Source: Thermoplasmatales archaeon E-plasma
Lineage (GTDB): Archaea > Thermoplasmatota > Thermoplasmata > Thermoplasmatales > Thermoplasmataceae
DNA: 64,000 bases
Direction of reading: 5' to 3'
NCBI GenBank assembly: GCA_000496135.1
Contig: KI542674.1
Location: 124,001-188,000 of the forward strand
Part shown: positions 8,432 to 16,730 of the stretch, piece by piece
Position numbering within the stretch: the stretch's first letter is position 1
Layout: the number at the start of each line of letters is the position of its first letter
The notes under the pieces: generated by a model
What the model was told of the DNA's origin: nothing
The model's database searches: none
What the model saw: only the letters and a program-made list of their open reading frames with translations
Position numbers and translations under genes: made by a program

Positions 8432-8794
8432 ATGCCCGACATCGCAGAGCAATTTTTTAATTGCTCAAATAGAGAGAGAGCCATATTCGAGGCTGGAATA
8501 AAGCTGGGAACAATCTACCACCAGTATGTTGGGGCACCTGTAAGTTTATCTAACCTGGAATCACTGGAAGAGGCAATAAAACAGAGTGTTCTTGTTCAAC
8601 CCTTTGTTGCTGATGCCTCAGTGAAGATAAACCCGGAAAATATACACAGGCATAAAGGCACTTACAAATACATAACTCTAACCGGAGATATGCTTGATGT
8701 AAGTCTGGATATACAATATAAGGATTCAGGTGTTAGGGCCAGATTGCGCTACATCAAAGAAATGGATTACCCATTGATGTATCTGGAGGATTAA
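8432..8794 (+). CDS. mptD: Archaeal dihydroneopterin aldolase (MptD-like)
   Basis: Cleaves 7,8-dihydroneopterin to 6-hydroxymethyl-dihydropterin for tetrahydromethanopterin or folate-type pterins. The 120-residue protein shows the MptD (DUF372) pattern: RERAIFEAGIKLGTIYHQYVGAPVS at the start, LEEAIKQSVLVQPFV, VKINPENIH, and a conserved RLRYIKEMDYPLMYLED end. The start is ATG 8432, which has a good AGGTGG ribosome-binding site (8423-8428); an upstream in-frame GTG at 8414 has none. It is the first gene of a tight five-gene run reaching 12010. MptD normally acts after MptA/MptB, which are not in the window. Confidence 0.85.
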   Translation: MPDIAEQFFNCSNRERAIFEAGIKLGTIYHQYVGAPVSLSNLESLEEAIKQSVLVQPFVADASVKINPENIHRHKGTYKYITLTGDMLDVSLDIQYKDSGVRARLRYIKEMDYPLMYLED

Positions 8795-8797
8795 ATA

Positions 8798-9340
8798 ATG
8801 GCAGTTAAGATAGGAATAACAGGACCAGTGGGCAGTATAAAGGCAGAAGCGCTAACAAAGATTATGGATATTCTTGTTCACGATGGAAAGATTGTCCATG
8901 GGGTACTCGTAAATGAGATTACAGAACAGGGAAAGTTAAAGGGTTATTCAATTCTGGATATATATTCCAAGAGAAAGGTCGTGTTCGCCGAACTGGGTCT
9001 TGTTTCAAGAGTGAAGATAGACAAACTGGGTGTCGATACGCGTCTGCTGGAAGAGATACTAATACCAAGTCTACAGAAAGCAAGAGAAGTCGCAGATATT
9101 ATTGTCATAGATGAGATAGGGAAACTGGAAAACACCACCAAAAATATACAAAAAGAAATTCTGGAAACGCTAAATTACACCAAACCCCTGATTGTGACAT
9201 TACATAAGAAATCAAGAAACCCGGTACTGCAGGAAATAAGGAGCCTGGAGGGAGTCAGGGTTTTTGATATAACCCCTATAAACAGAAATATACTCCCGTT
9301 CAAGGTACTAAGGGTACTTAACGGAGAGGAGAACCCATAA
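8798..9340 (+). CDS. THEP1-like NTPase with degenerate P-loop
   Basis: A 180-residue protein with the THEP1 (nucleoside-triphosphatase, DUF265) order: P-loop strand at residues 4-14, HGVLVNEITEQGKLKGYSILDI, DIIVIDEIGKLE (Walker B, intact), KPLIVTLHKKSRNPVLQEI, and VFDITPINRNILPFKVL. The P-loop itself reads GPVGSIKAEA instead of G-x-x-G-x-G-K-T/S: the Gly before Lys is Ile and the final Thr/Ser is Ala. Nucleotide hydrolysis may therefore be weak or lost. It sits 3 bases after mptD, and its stop overlaps the likely start of trm1. Confidence 0.8.
   Translation: MAVKIGITGPVGSIKAEALTKIMDILVHDGKIVHGVLVNEITEQGKLKGYSILDIYSKRKVVFAELGLVSRVKIDKLGVDTRLLEEILIPSLQKAREVADIIVIDEIGKLENTTKNIQKEILETLNYTKPLIVTLHKKSRNPVLQEIRSLEGVRVFDITPINRNILPFKVLRVLNGEENP
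9322..9331 (+). promoter_or_regulatory. Ribosome-binding site deciding the trm1 start
   Basis: The purine run GGAGAGGAG within the last codons of the THEP1-like gene is a strong match to the 16S rRNA tail and lies 5-6 bases before the ATA at 9337. No such site lies before ATG 9409. It supports a non-AUG, translation-coupled start for trm1. Confidence 0.5.
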
Positions 9341-10395
9341 CGAAGATTGATGAAGGTTCAGTTACAATAGAGACGGACTATACATTTAACGAAACTGGTC
9401 CGGGAAAAATGCAGGCCGGATTTTACAATCCGGAACAGATCTTGAATCGTGATCTGACCATAATTATGTTAAATATACTTAAACCAAAACTTTTTCTGGA
9501 TGGATTTGGAGCAACCGGTGTCAGGGGAATAAGGGTAAGCAAGGAGACACAGACCCATGCAGTGATTTCAGAAAGGTCTGAGAAGAGTTTCAAACTTCTT
9601 ACACATAATGTTCTCTTAAATGAATCTGAAGCTGAAGTCCATTGGTCATCTTTCGAAGAGATGGTTACGCGGTATGACTTTGATTTTATTGATGTTGATC
9701 CCTATGGATCCATAATTCCTTATCTTGACATTTCTCTGAAAAATGTAAAAAACAGAGGTTATATAGGCTTTACAGCCACGGATCTTTCAGCACTATCAGG
9801 CGCACTCCCGGAAAAGACTCTCAGACGTTATGGTTCCATAATCCCAAAGTCTCTTATGAGACACGAGTTGGGTATTCGAAATCTTATTGGTACCATAGCC
9901 AAAAGAGCAGCCGCCCTGGACCTTGGCGTTGAACCATTACTTTCCTTCTGGAACAAACATTATTATAGAATTTTTGTGAGGGTTGTGAGAGGTGCAGCAA
10001 AGGCTGATGAAACCCTGAAATACATTGGAATGGTAGATCTTCAGGAACTAATAGGAAAAGCATATTCAGGTCAAATAGCGGGACCAATTTGGATAGGCGC
10101 TATGGAGAACGTCTTCAATTTAAAATGGGAAGAAAAAGACACCCCTTTTGTCCTTGAAAAATCCTCAAATTTTTTCCATGCTCTAAAGAATGAAGATATA
10201 TCCCTCCTTTTTTGTGATGTAGGCGAGATATTTTCAAAATATCACATGGATATTCCAAATTTGAAAAAAGCCAATGATATTGCCTTGAATAACGGCGCCA
10301 CAATTACAAAAAGAACCCATTTTTCTCCAACGGGATTAAAAACTGACTACCTGCATGCCTTTGAAAATGTATATACATCAAAAGGACTTGATTAG
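9337..10395 (+). CDS. trm1: tRNA (guanine26-N2)-dimethyltransferase Trm1
   Basis: Dimethylates G26 of tRNA using SAM. The methyltransferase part shows FYNPEQILNRDLTI, KPKLFLDGFGATGVRG (SAM loop), DFDFIDVDPYGS (catalytic D-P-Y), the ATDLSALSG segment and a C-terminal basic domain to residue about 350. The first ATG in frame is 9409, but the 24 codons before it encode a family-like leader (KIDEGSVTIETDYTF before FYNP, matching the 'EG...I' start of Trm1). No ATG, GTG or TTG exists between the upstream stop and 9409, so an ATA at 9337, overlapping the previous stop as ATAA and following GGAGAGGAG, is my preferred start. Confidence 0.88.
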   Translation: MTKIDEGSVTIETDYTFNETGPGKMQAGFYNPEQILNRDLTIIMLNILKPKLFLDGFGATGVRGIRVSKETQTHAVISERSEKSFKLLTHNVLLNESEAEVHWSSFEEMVTRYDFDFIDVDPYGSIIPYLDISLKNVKNRGYIGFTATDLSALSGALPEKTLRRYGSIIPKSLMRHELGIRNLIGTIAKRAAALDLGVEPLLSFWNKHYYRIFVRVVRGAAKADETLKYIGMVDLQELIGKAYSGQIAGPIWIGAMENVFNLKWEEKDTPFVLEKSSNFFHALKNEDISLLFCDVGEIFSKYHMDIPNLKKANDIALNNGATITKRTHFSPTGLKTDYLHAFENVYTSKGLD

Positions 10396-10439
10396 AATTT
10401 TGCCAAGGATTATATGAGCCTTAGAATTCAAGTTTGACT

Positions 10440-11258
10440 ATGAATCCATGGGTTAAACTTCTGAGACCGGAAAATGCCTTAATGGCCATAATTGCCACAT
10501 TTATATCCGGACTCATTTCTCTTGGTACCGACATTCTGTCCAGATGGTTTATACTATCGATTGCTTCACTATCTGTAATTCTAGTAATGCTGGGAGGGAA
10601 TGCAATGAATGATTTGTTTGACATTGAAAGTGACAGGATAAATCACCCTGCCAGACCTCTGGTCACCGGGAAAATTACCATCAATAGCGCAAAGATTTCG
10701 ATTGTAATATCCTTCGTTGCCTCAATTTTAATCGCAGTATTCTTTATCTCCTACATATCAGGTTTACTTGTTATTCTGGCTGAACTGCTTTTATTTTCCT
10801 ATGAATACAGCCTGAAAAGAAGCGGTTTACCTGGAAATATAGTCATAAGCGTTCTCGTTGGCCTAATATTTATTTTCGGCGGGATCGCTGTCAATCATTT
10901 CTATAGGATGATAATCCTTTTCTTCCTTGCCACATTATCAAATGTCTCCAGAGAGTTAATAAAAGACGTTGAGGATATGAGTGGAGATTTTGACAGGCTT
11001 ACGTTTCCAAAAAGATACGGTAAGAATAGCGCTCTCATACTTTCCAGCTTATTCATAGGAAGCGCTGTGGTCCTTTCACTGGTTCCATATTTCACTGGCC
11101 TTTTTTCCATATACTACCTGATTCCACTGGCATTTTGTGATGTTTTATTTGTGGTCACCGCTGTTCTGCAATTCAAAAGTGCAACACTGGCACAGAAATC
11201 GTCCAAAATATCAATGATTCTGGGCCTTGTATCATTTGCCGTGGGTGGTTTAAGTTGA
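10440..11258 (+). CDS. Digeranylgeranylglyceryl phosphate synthase (UbiA family)
   Basis: Membrane prenyltransferase adding the second geranylgeranyl chain to GGGP in archaeal ether-lipid synthesis. The 272-residue protein carries the two Asp-rich prenyltransferase motifs: NDLFDIESDRINHPARPL (residues about 58-75) and ELIKDVEDMSGDF (about 175-187), between eight or so hydrophobic helices. It lies directly before GGGP synthase and overlaps it by 4 bases (TTGA), so both steps are made from one transcript, which supports this choice over other UbiA members. ATG 10440 is preferred to an in-frame TTG at 10434. Confidence 0.92.
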   Translation: MNPWVKLLRPENALMAIIATFISGLISLGTDILSRWFILSIASLSVILVMLGGNAMNDLFDIESDRINHPARPLVTGKITINSAKISIVISFVASILIAVFFISYISGLLVILAELLLFSYEYSLKRSGLPGNIVISVLVGLIFIFGGIAVNHFYRMIILFFLATLSNVSRELIKDVEDMSGDFDRLTFPKRYGKNSALILSSLFIGSAVVLSLVPYFTGLFSIYYLIPLAFCDVLFVVTAVLQFKSATLAQKSSKISMILGLVSFAVGGLS

Positions 11259-12010
11259 GCGTTTATGAACATATTTTGAAAGCTCTTGCTAAGGGTAAAA
11301 TACACATGACTCTGATTGATCCCGCTACCTCTGGTCCCGAAGGCAGTGCAGACATTGCGTTTGAGGCGTATAAAGCAGGTACAGATTTCATTATGCTTGG
11401 AGGTTCCACTGAAATATCCCATGAAATCCTCGATAAGACAACTGATCTGATGAAAAAGAGGATTGATCTTGAGATAATTCTTTTCCCCGGTTCATCAAGC
11501 ATGATAACAAAAAAAGCCGATGCCATATACTTTATGTCCCTCCTGAACTCTTCAGACATAGAATATATTGTTGGTCATCAAAAAAAGGCTGCCATATATC
11601 TATCCGAAACAAACATTGAAAAGATCCCTATGGGATATGTAATTTTTAAACCTGGAATGACAGCCGGCAGGGTTGGAAAGGCGATGCTTATTGAAAGGGA
11701 TGATATTAAAACAGCTCTTCAATATGCCCTGACAGCGGAATTTTTCGGAATGAAGCTGGTATATTTTGAGGCCGGGAGTGGTGCTGATAAGCCTGTATCA
11801 GAACGAATTATATCCATGACAAAGGAAAAACTGGGTATACCATTAATTGTTGGCGGAGGTATAAGAGATCCTAAAAGCGCGGAGGCTATTGCAAAGGCCG
11901 GTGCAGACATCATAGTTACTGGAACAGTTGCAGAAAAAACATCCAATGTCTATGATACTTTGAAACCAATTATTAGCATAATTCATAATACCAGAAGTGA
12001 AAATGAGTAA
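11255..12010 (+). CDS. Geranylgeranylglyceryl phosphate synthase
   Basis: Joins sn-glycerol-1-phosphate and geranylgeranyl diphosphate, the first committed step of archaeal lipid synthesis. A 251-residue TIM barrel with the GGGPS motifs: MTLIDPATSGPEG, AGTDFIMLGGSTEIS, LFPGSSSMITKKADA, KLVYFEAGSGADKPV, IVGGGIRDPKSAEAIAKAG and ADIIVTGTVAE (phosphate-binding end). The start is TTG at 11255, overlapping the previous stop. It acts just before the product of its upstream neighbour. The pair with DGGGP synthase is a lipid operon. Confidence 0.96.
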   Translation: MSVYEHILKALAKGKIHMTLIDPATSGPEGSADIAFEAYKAGTDFIMLGGSTEISHEILDKTTDLMKKRIDLEIILFPGSSSMITKKADAIYFMSLLNSSDIEYIVGHQKKAAIYLSETNIEKIPMGYVIFKPGMTAGRVGKAMLIERDDIKTALQYALTAEFFGMKLVYFEAGSGADKPVSERIISMTKEKLGIPLIVGGGIRDPKSAEAIAKAGADIIVTGTVAEKTSNVYDTLKPIISIIHNTRSENE

Positions 12011-12138
12011 AGTGCTTCACTGAACCGTATAAATGGGCTTAAGTTATTATATCAAACTGGTTCAAATATTTAGAATAAATATTTTTTAGTAACTCTCACC
12101 AACCTGAAAGCTTTAATTCTGATATTGCATCGCATTCT

Positions 12139-12390
12139 ATGGTTAAGATTCGTATTGAGATTGGTTACCTTGAAGGGGTTGAAGACCCTGAAGCCTCAAC
12201 ACTTTTTCACAACTTAGGCATTCTTGGCTACGATTCTGTGGAAAATATGAAGATTTATAAAATTTATCAACTGGATATATCGTCCGATAATGAGCATGCG
12301 CTGGAAGTGGCCAGAGACATTGCTTCAAAAATTCTAATTAACCCTGTTATTAATAGCTACACAGTAAAAGTAGTTGAAGAAATTTCCTGA
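12139..12390 (+). CDS. purS: Phosphoribosylformylglycinamidine synthase subunit PurS
   Basis: Small structural subunit (83 residues) of the FGAM synthase complex PurSLQ in purine synthesis. It has the PurS fold pattern: VKIRIEIGYLEGVEDPEASTLFHNLGILGY, then ENMKIYKIYQLDIS and a final strand SYTVKVVEE. It is followed after 10 bases by purL, the usual partner. The glutaminase purQ is not present in this window. A promoter region of about 128 bases separates it from the GGGPS operon. Confidence 0.93.
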   Translation: MVKIRIEIGYLEGVEDPEASTLFHNLGILGYDSVENMKIYKIYQLDISSDNEHALEVARDIASKILINPVINSYTVKVVEEIS

Positions 12391-12400
12391 TTTTTAGTGA

Positions 12401-14698
12401 ATGGTAAAAATGAAAAATACTATTTTAATTACTGATCTTAACAATGAAAGTTTACTTGAGTTAAGTCATTCAATGGGGCTCTCCCTCAATATAGAAGAAA
12501 TGATAAGGCTCAGAAACTATTTTAGATATCTTGGCAGGGAACCAACAGATGTGGAGTTGCAGGCCATGGGCCAGGCCTGGAGCGAACATTGCTGTTACAA
12601 ATCATCGAAACTGTATCTTAAAAGATACTTCGAGAACCTGAAAACAGAGAATACTATACTTCAGATGGAAGATGATGCGGGAGTTATGGGTTTGGATCAG
12701 GATTATGCCTATGTTCTTAAGATGGAAACACACAATCACCCAAGTGCTGTGGAACCTTACGGAGGTGCTGCAACAGGCGTTGGAGGGATCCTCAGAGATA
12801 TTTTATGCATGGGTGCGCAACCGGTGGCAGTACTGGATTCACTTTATTTTGGAACGGATTTTGAGGATAAACCGGAAGATCGGTTAACTACCAGATTCGT
12901 AATAGAGAATGTGGTTGGTGGAATCCGTGATTATGGAAATAGGGTTGGGATTCCAACTGTTTCAGGATCTGTAAACTTCCATGAGGGATTTACAGGCTCT
13001 CCGCTTGTAAATGCAGGTTGCCTTGGCATAGCAAGGAGGGATGAAATTTGCAGAAGCAGAGTAGGTGGAATTGATGAAATTCTGATTCTGGCAGGCGGAA
13101 GAACAGGGAGAGATGGAATTCATGGCGTGAATTTCGCATCACGTGTCCAGGAGTCTGGTGACAAAGACAGAAACAGGGCGGTTCAGCTTGGAAATCCAAT
13201 AATCAAAGAGCCTTTGATTCACGCTGTCCTCGAAGCGAATTCAAAGAAACTGATATCTGGAATGAAGGATCTTGGTGGTGGCGGCCTTTCATCATCAGCG
13301 GGAGAGATGTGCCTGGCTGGAAATTGTGGCGGCGAGATCCACCTTGACAGGATAATAACCAAAGAGAAAGGAATGAAACCATGGGAAATCTGGATCAGTG
13401 AAAGCCAGGAGCGTATGCTGCTTTCCGTTAAGAAGGAGAATTTAAAAGAAATTCAGGATATTTTCAATTCATGGGATGTTGAAACCTCTGTAATTGGGAA
13501 CAGTGTATCTGGAAAGAATATGAAACTCATTTATGAAGATGAGATTGTTATGGATCTACCTCTTCAATTTCTCACATCAGGACCAATATATGCAAGACCT
13601 TTCAAAACACGAAAAGAGGGTGTAAAGATATATCCATTTCCTGTTGAGAAAGAAGATTACCTGGAACGCATAAAAGAAGTTATTTCCAGTCCAAATGTGT
13701 GCGCAAGATTCAATATTGTAAGGCAGTATGACCACACAGTTAGAGGAAATACTATTGTTAAACCGTTCACCGGAACGCCTAATTCCGAAACACATTCAGA
13801 TGGAAATGTGATTAAAGTAATAGATGAAGGCAGAAAAGGTCTAGTTCTTACAGCCGGATGCAATGTAAATGCGACCGTTGTTGATGCCTATAATGGCACT
13901 ATTAATACACTTTCAGAGGCTGTCAGGAATATAATTTGCAGTGGAGGAAAGCCTGACAGCGTTGTGGATTCTCTCAGTTTTGGAAACCCGGAAAATCCTG
14001 CCGTTCTTGGTCAGTTTGTGGATTCTTTAAAAGCCATAAGTGACTTCTGCAAAGAGATGCATCTACCTGTCGTGGCGGGAAATGTGAGTTTTTACAATAA
14101 CTACAGGGGAACTGATATTCCACCAAGCCCTAATATAATGATGGTGGGAATAATTGATGATGTGAAAGATTGTATTACCACTGAATTTAAAACCCCGGGG
14201 AATTTAATCGTTCTCATCGGATCAAGCAACTATGATCTCAGTGGCAGCGTCTATATGAAAAGCATTGGATACCCATCTCACGGTTTTGAAAAGACAAACG
14301 TTCAGGAATTGCGGCTAATAAAAGAAAATGTTCAAAAGTGTATCAGCAATAAATTGATTGTTTCAGCCCATGATGTCTCTTCAGGGGGATTAATCTCTAC
14401 CATACTGGAAATGTGCTTTGGTTATGAACTGGGGGCAAGCATAGATCTGAGTTATATTTCAAATTCCAGAACTTATAATAAACTCTTCGCGGAGGGTGGA
14501 AACCGCATAGTCGCAGAGGTGTCTCCAGACAACATTCAGAAGCTGACAAAAATGCTGGGTGATATAAGAGTGGAAATTATGGGAAAGGTTCTTGATTCCA
14601 GGACTATAGATGTTTCAGACTCAGGAAGACTTTTGTTTAATGAGGACATACTTTCTTTCAAGACATTATGGGAAAAAGGACTTGACAATATAATCTAG
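12401..14698 (+). CDS. purL: Phosphoribosylformylglycinamidine synthase subunit PurL
   Basis: ATP-dependent amidation of FGAR to FGAM (purine synthesis step 4). The 765-residue protein is the small (PurSLQ-type) PurL with two AIRS-like halves: AWSEHCCYKSSK (active-site His), METHNHPSAVEPYGGAATGVGG (nucleotide and substrate loop), MKDLGGGGLSSSAGEM, and in the second half DVSSGGLISTILEMCFG and FAEGGNRIVAEV. Either ATG 12401 or ATG 12410 could be the start. It is coupled to purS upstream and a small unknown gene downstream. Confidence 0.97.
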   Translation: MVKMKNTILITDLNNESLLELSHSMGLSLNIEEMIRLRNYFRYLGREPTDVELQAMGQAWSEHCCYKSSKLYLKRYFENLKTENTILQMEDDAGVMGLDQDYAYVLKMETHNHPSAVEPYGGAATGVGGILRDILCMGAQPVAVLDSLYFGTDFEDKPEDRLTTRFVIENVVGGIRDYGNRVGIPTVSGSVNFHEGFTGSPLVNAGCLGIARRDEICRSRVGGIDEILILAGGRTGRDGIHGVNFASRVQESGDKDRNRAVQLGNPIIKEPLIHAVLEANSKKLISGMKDLGGGGLSSSAGEMCLAGNCGGEIHLDRIITKEKGMKPWEIWISESQERMLLSVKKENLKEIQDIFNSWDVETSVIGNSVSGKNMKLIYEDEIVMDLPLQFLTSGPIYARPFKTRKEGVKIYPFPVEKEDYLERIKEVISSPNVCARFNIVRQYDHTVRGNTIVKPFTGTPNSETHSDGNVIKVIDEGRKGLVLTAGCNVNATVVDAYNGTINTLSEAVRNIICSGGKPDSVVDSLSFGNPENPAVLGQFVDSLKAISDFCKEMHLPVVAGNVSFYNNYRGTDIPPSPNIMMVGIIDDVKDCITTEFKTPGNLIVLIGSSNYDLSGSVYMKSIGYPSHGFEKTNVQELRLIKENVQKCISNKLIVSAHDVSSGGLISTILEMCFGYELGASIDLSYISNSRTYNKLFAEGGNRIVAEVSPDNIQKLTKMLGDIRVEIMGKVLDSRTIDVSDSGRLLFNEDILSFKTLWEKGLDNII

Positions 14699-14706
14699 GT
14701 GAAAAA

Positions 14707-14964
14707 ATGAGCGATTTATACAAAATGAATAAATTCATAGAAAAAGCTAACGTTACGGTAAGTGCAAACTACAGACTGAACTTTGATGCAGAGAGGCATT
14801 GCGGATATGTCAAAATTTATCATGGTTCTAATGTGAATTTCGATGAGGACTTCGAGCTATATCTTGAATTGCTGGACTGTGGGATGAACCAAACTCAGGT
14901 AGAAGAAAAAATTAACAGGTTGATCCACGACATTGAAACTGGAAAAATTGATGTATCAATTTGA
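14707..14964 (+). CDS. Small protein of unknown function, downstream of purL
   Basis: An 85-residue acidic protein with no motif I recognise. It is predicted alpha/beta: an N-terminal helix, strands NVTVSANYRLNF and GYVKIYHGS, then two helices ending in EEKINRLIHDIETGKIDVSI. It starts 8 bases after purL behind a GGTGA ribosome-binding site, so it is co-translated with the purine genes. Its 3' end overlaps the riboflavin kinase gene (opposite strand) by 9 bases. Confidence 0.7.
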   Translation: MSDLYKMNKFIEKANVTVSANYRLNFDAERHCGYVKIYHGSNVNFDEDFELYLELLDCGMNQTQVEEKINRLIHDIETGKIDVSI

Positions 14965-15654
14965 AACGTTAACGAATATTTGTAATCTGGTGCCGTCCTG
15001 CAGTTGAAGCTTTTCTCTGAGGAATTCTTCTGAAATTACCTCTATGACATCCCTGTAGACAGATCTTTCCGGGAAGATAACTGCGCATTTAACTCCTGAG
15101 ATTTTTCCCATGAACGCTTTGACGGGACCAAAGCTTCTGTCATCTGTGACAAAGCCATCGATCTTGATGCCGGAATAACCTCTGATTCTTCTAAGTGAAA
15201 CCTCTTCCGTTGGGTCGATCTTTATGTTAAGAGTTCCCATGTATGGAATAAAGCCTAATTTTTCCTGAAACTGGATCACATATGGTTTTCTGGACACATA
15301 ATAACGGCCCTCTCCCATACCGCTCTGAACCGTTCCAGACACAATAATATTATCCCTTACCCCGAGGATTCCGGATAACCTTGAATATTCCTCAAACAAA
15401 AGGTCTCTTCCTGTTTCTGTAATTTCTATTGACTGAACTTTACCATCCATAATTCTGTTTATAACGCCAGCCTTAACCATATCCAGAATAAGCTTTGATG
15501 CGGTTTGCTGACTGACCCCCATAAAGGATGCCAGAGAACCTGAATAAAGCCTCGCCTTCTTGTCTCCTCCGGATATCAAAAGGATGGCTTTCAGCCCTTC
15601 ATATATTCTTGTTCTTTCGCTACGCGTAATATTATCATCCACATTTTCAGGCAT
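14956..15654 (-). CDS. ribK: CTP-dependent riboflavin kinase with N-terminal winged helix
   Basis: Makes FMN from riboflavin, using CTP in archaea. The 232-residue protein has an N-terminal winged helix (about 15-90: YSGSLASFMGVSQQTASKLILDM) and a C-terminal DUF120 kinase barrel (about 100-230) with GTVQSGMGEGRYYVS, FIPYMGTLNIKI, RGYSGIKIDGFV, KAFMGKISGVKCAVIFPE and DVIEVISEEFLREKL. The HTH-kinase fusion is common in Euryarchaea and may allow autoregulation. The gene overlaps the PIN-domain gene by 8 bases, third in an operon with aIF2-beta. Confidence 0.95.
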   Translation of the reverse strand: MPENVDDNITRSERTRIYEGLKAILLISGGDKKARLYSGSLASFMGVSQQTASKLILDMVKAGVINRIMDGKVQSIEITETGRDLLFEEYSRLSGILGVRDNIIVSGTVQSGMGEGRYYVSRKPYVIQFQEKLGFIPYMGTLNIKIDPTEEVSLRRIRGYSGIKIDGFVTDDRSFGPVKAFMGKISGVKCAVIFPERSVYRDVIEVISEEFLREKLQLQDGTRLQIFVNVSN

Positions 15655-16021
15655 ATCTTAACTTCCTTCCTTCTGATATGGTAAATACAGTTAGATTATT
15701 TTTCTTTGCAATTTTTATAAGCTCGCGATCGTTGGTTATTATTGCACAATTTCTTGCTGATGCATATTTGATCAGACAGTCATCGCCGGAGCCTTCTGAT
15801 GGAGTTGTCTTATTGGAATCAACTTCTTTCAAAGCAAGGAGGGCATACATATTTTTCCTAGATAGCCCATAAAGTTCATTCTTTACGCAATCAAGAATTG
15901 TCAATTCTGAAATGCCTGAAATCTTTCCTGCCTCGTATTTGAGATTAATTCCGTTCTTTATGGAATAGATCAGAGCGTTCGTGTCCACAACTATTTCATT
16001 ATTGCTTATTAATTCGCTCAA
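15647..16021 (-). CDS. PIN-domain ribonuclease (Fcf1/VapC9-like)
   Basis: A 124-residue Mg-dependent RNase domain. Acidic metal residues are visible: DTNALIYSIKNG at the start, the conserved Glu in CVKNELYGL, GSGDDCLIKYA (Asp pair) and ITNDRELIKIAKK. This is the archaeal PIN type related to Fcf1/Utp24 rather than a mobile toxin, as it has no antitoxin and sits between aIF2-beta and ribK with overlaps at both ends (23 and 8 bases). A role in rRNA maturation is a family-based inference. Confidence 0.85.
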   Translation of the reverse strand: MSELISNNEIVVDTNALIYSIKNGINLKYEAGKISGISELTILDCVKNELYGLSRKNMYALLALKEVDSNKTTPSEGSGDDCLIKYASARNCAIITNDRELIKIAKKNNLTVFTISEGRKLRYA

Positions 16022-16628
16022 TCACTTCCCCTATGGCAGTACCGTCCTTGATTTTCTTAACGACTATCCTTACACTCTCGCCTTTTTTTACACCTGGTAC
16101 AAAAATATGGTATCCCCTATAAGTTGTCCTTCCCTCACCAGAGCGCCCTATTTCTGAAATTTGAACAACATATTTCTTTCCTTCTTCCAGATCCGCCTCA
16201 TTTCCAGTCAGTTCCCTGGACATATTGATTGGATGCTGTGCTCCGCATGCCTTGCACTCAATAACATTGGTACGGCCTACTTTTTTAATCTCTGTATCCG
16301 GTGAATTACATTCATAACATCTCACAAATACATTGAGATATTGCTCTATCTTTTGCGTAAACTCTTCCAGGGTTACCTTCTTGTTTATAATTAATCTTTT
16401 TCCGTCCAGGTTCAGACCTATACCAAATTCCTTCATCAGATATTTCATAATGTGCTTGGGATCACGGTTGATCATATCAACCATATCCATGAAATTTCTG
16501 ACAATTGTAACTTTCCCCTCCCTTATTATGTTTGGTTCAGGTATTTTTAACCTTTCTTCGCTTATGTTTGATTTTGATAAAATGTCCGATGATTTATCAA
16601 GAAGACTTTCATATTCATCTTTAGCCAT
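15999..16628 (-). CDS. Translation initiation factor aIF2 beta with C-terminal TRAM domain
   Basis: Beta subunit of the aIF2 trimer that delivers Met-tRNAi. Order in the 209 residues: N-terminal helix, core alpha/beta domain (TIVRNFMDMVDMINRDPKHIMKYLMKEFG), zinc ribbon (CYEC ... CKAC with 18 residues between pairs, about 103-127), then a TRAM barrel (about 145-205: YVVQISEIGRSGEG ... GYHIFVPGVKKGESVRIVV), which is an extra RNA-binding unit found in some archaeal aIF2-beta proteins. It is the first gene of the minus-strand operon with the PIN nuclease and ribK. Confidence 0.95.
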   Translation of the reverse strand: MAKDEYESLLDKSSDILSKSNISEERLKIPEPNIIREGKVTIVRNFMDMVDMINRDPKHIMKYLMKEFGIGLNLDGKRLIINKKVTLEEFTQKIEQYLNVFVRCYECNSPDTEIKKVGRTNVIECKACGAQHPINMSRELTGNEADLEEGKKYVVQISEIGRSGEGRTTYRGYHIFVPGVKKGESVRIVVKKIKDGTAIGEVIERINKQ

Positions 16629-16697
16629 AATACAAAATTTCCACTATGCTTATAATTCTGTTCATTTAGAAAGTATATAAAATGAGATAACAATAAA

Positions 16698-16710
16698 AAT
16701 ACTTAAATAT
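16698..16710 (+). promoter_or_regulatory. TATA-like promoter of the G1 peptidase gene
   Basis: The AT run aatacttaaatat is centred about 26 bases before GTG 16731. Archaeal transcription starts about 25 bases after the TATA centre, so the transcript would begin at or near this GTG. ATG 16716 would lie upstream of the RNA start. This is sequence-based inference only. Confidence 0.5.
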
Positions 16711-16730
16711 GTGACATGTGTGTATTATTT

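Noticed and set aside
9884-10087. Minus-strand ORFs inside trm1 and other long genes
   Set aside because: They are antisense shadows of conserved proteins, with no own start signal or family features.
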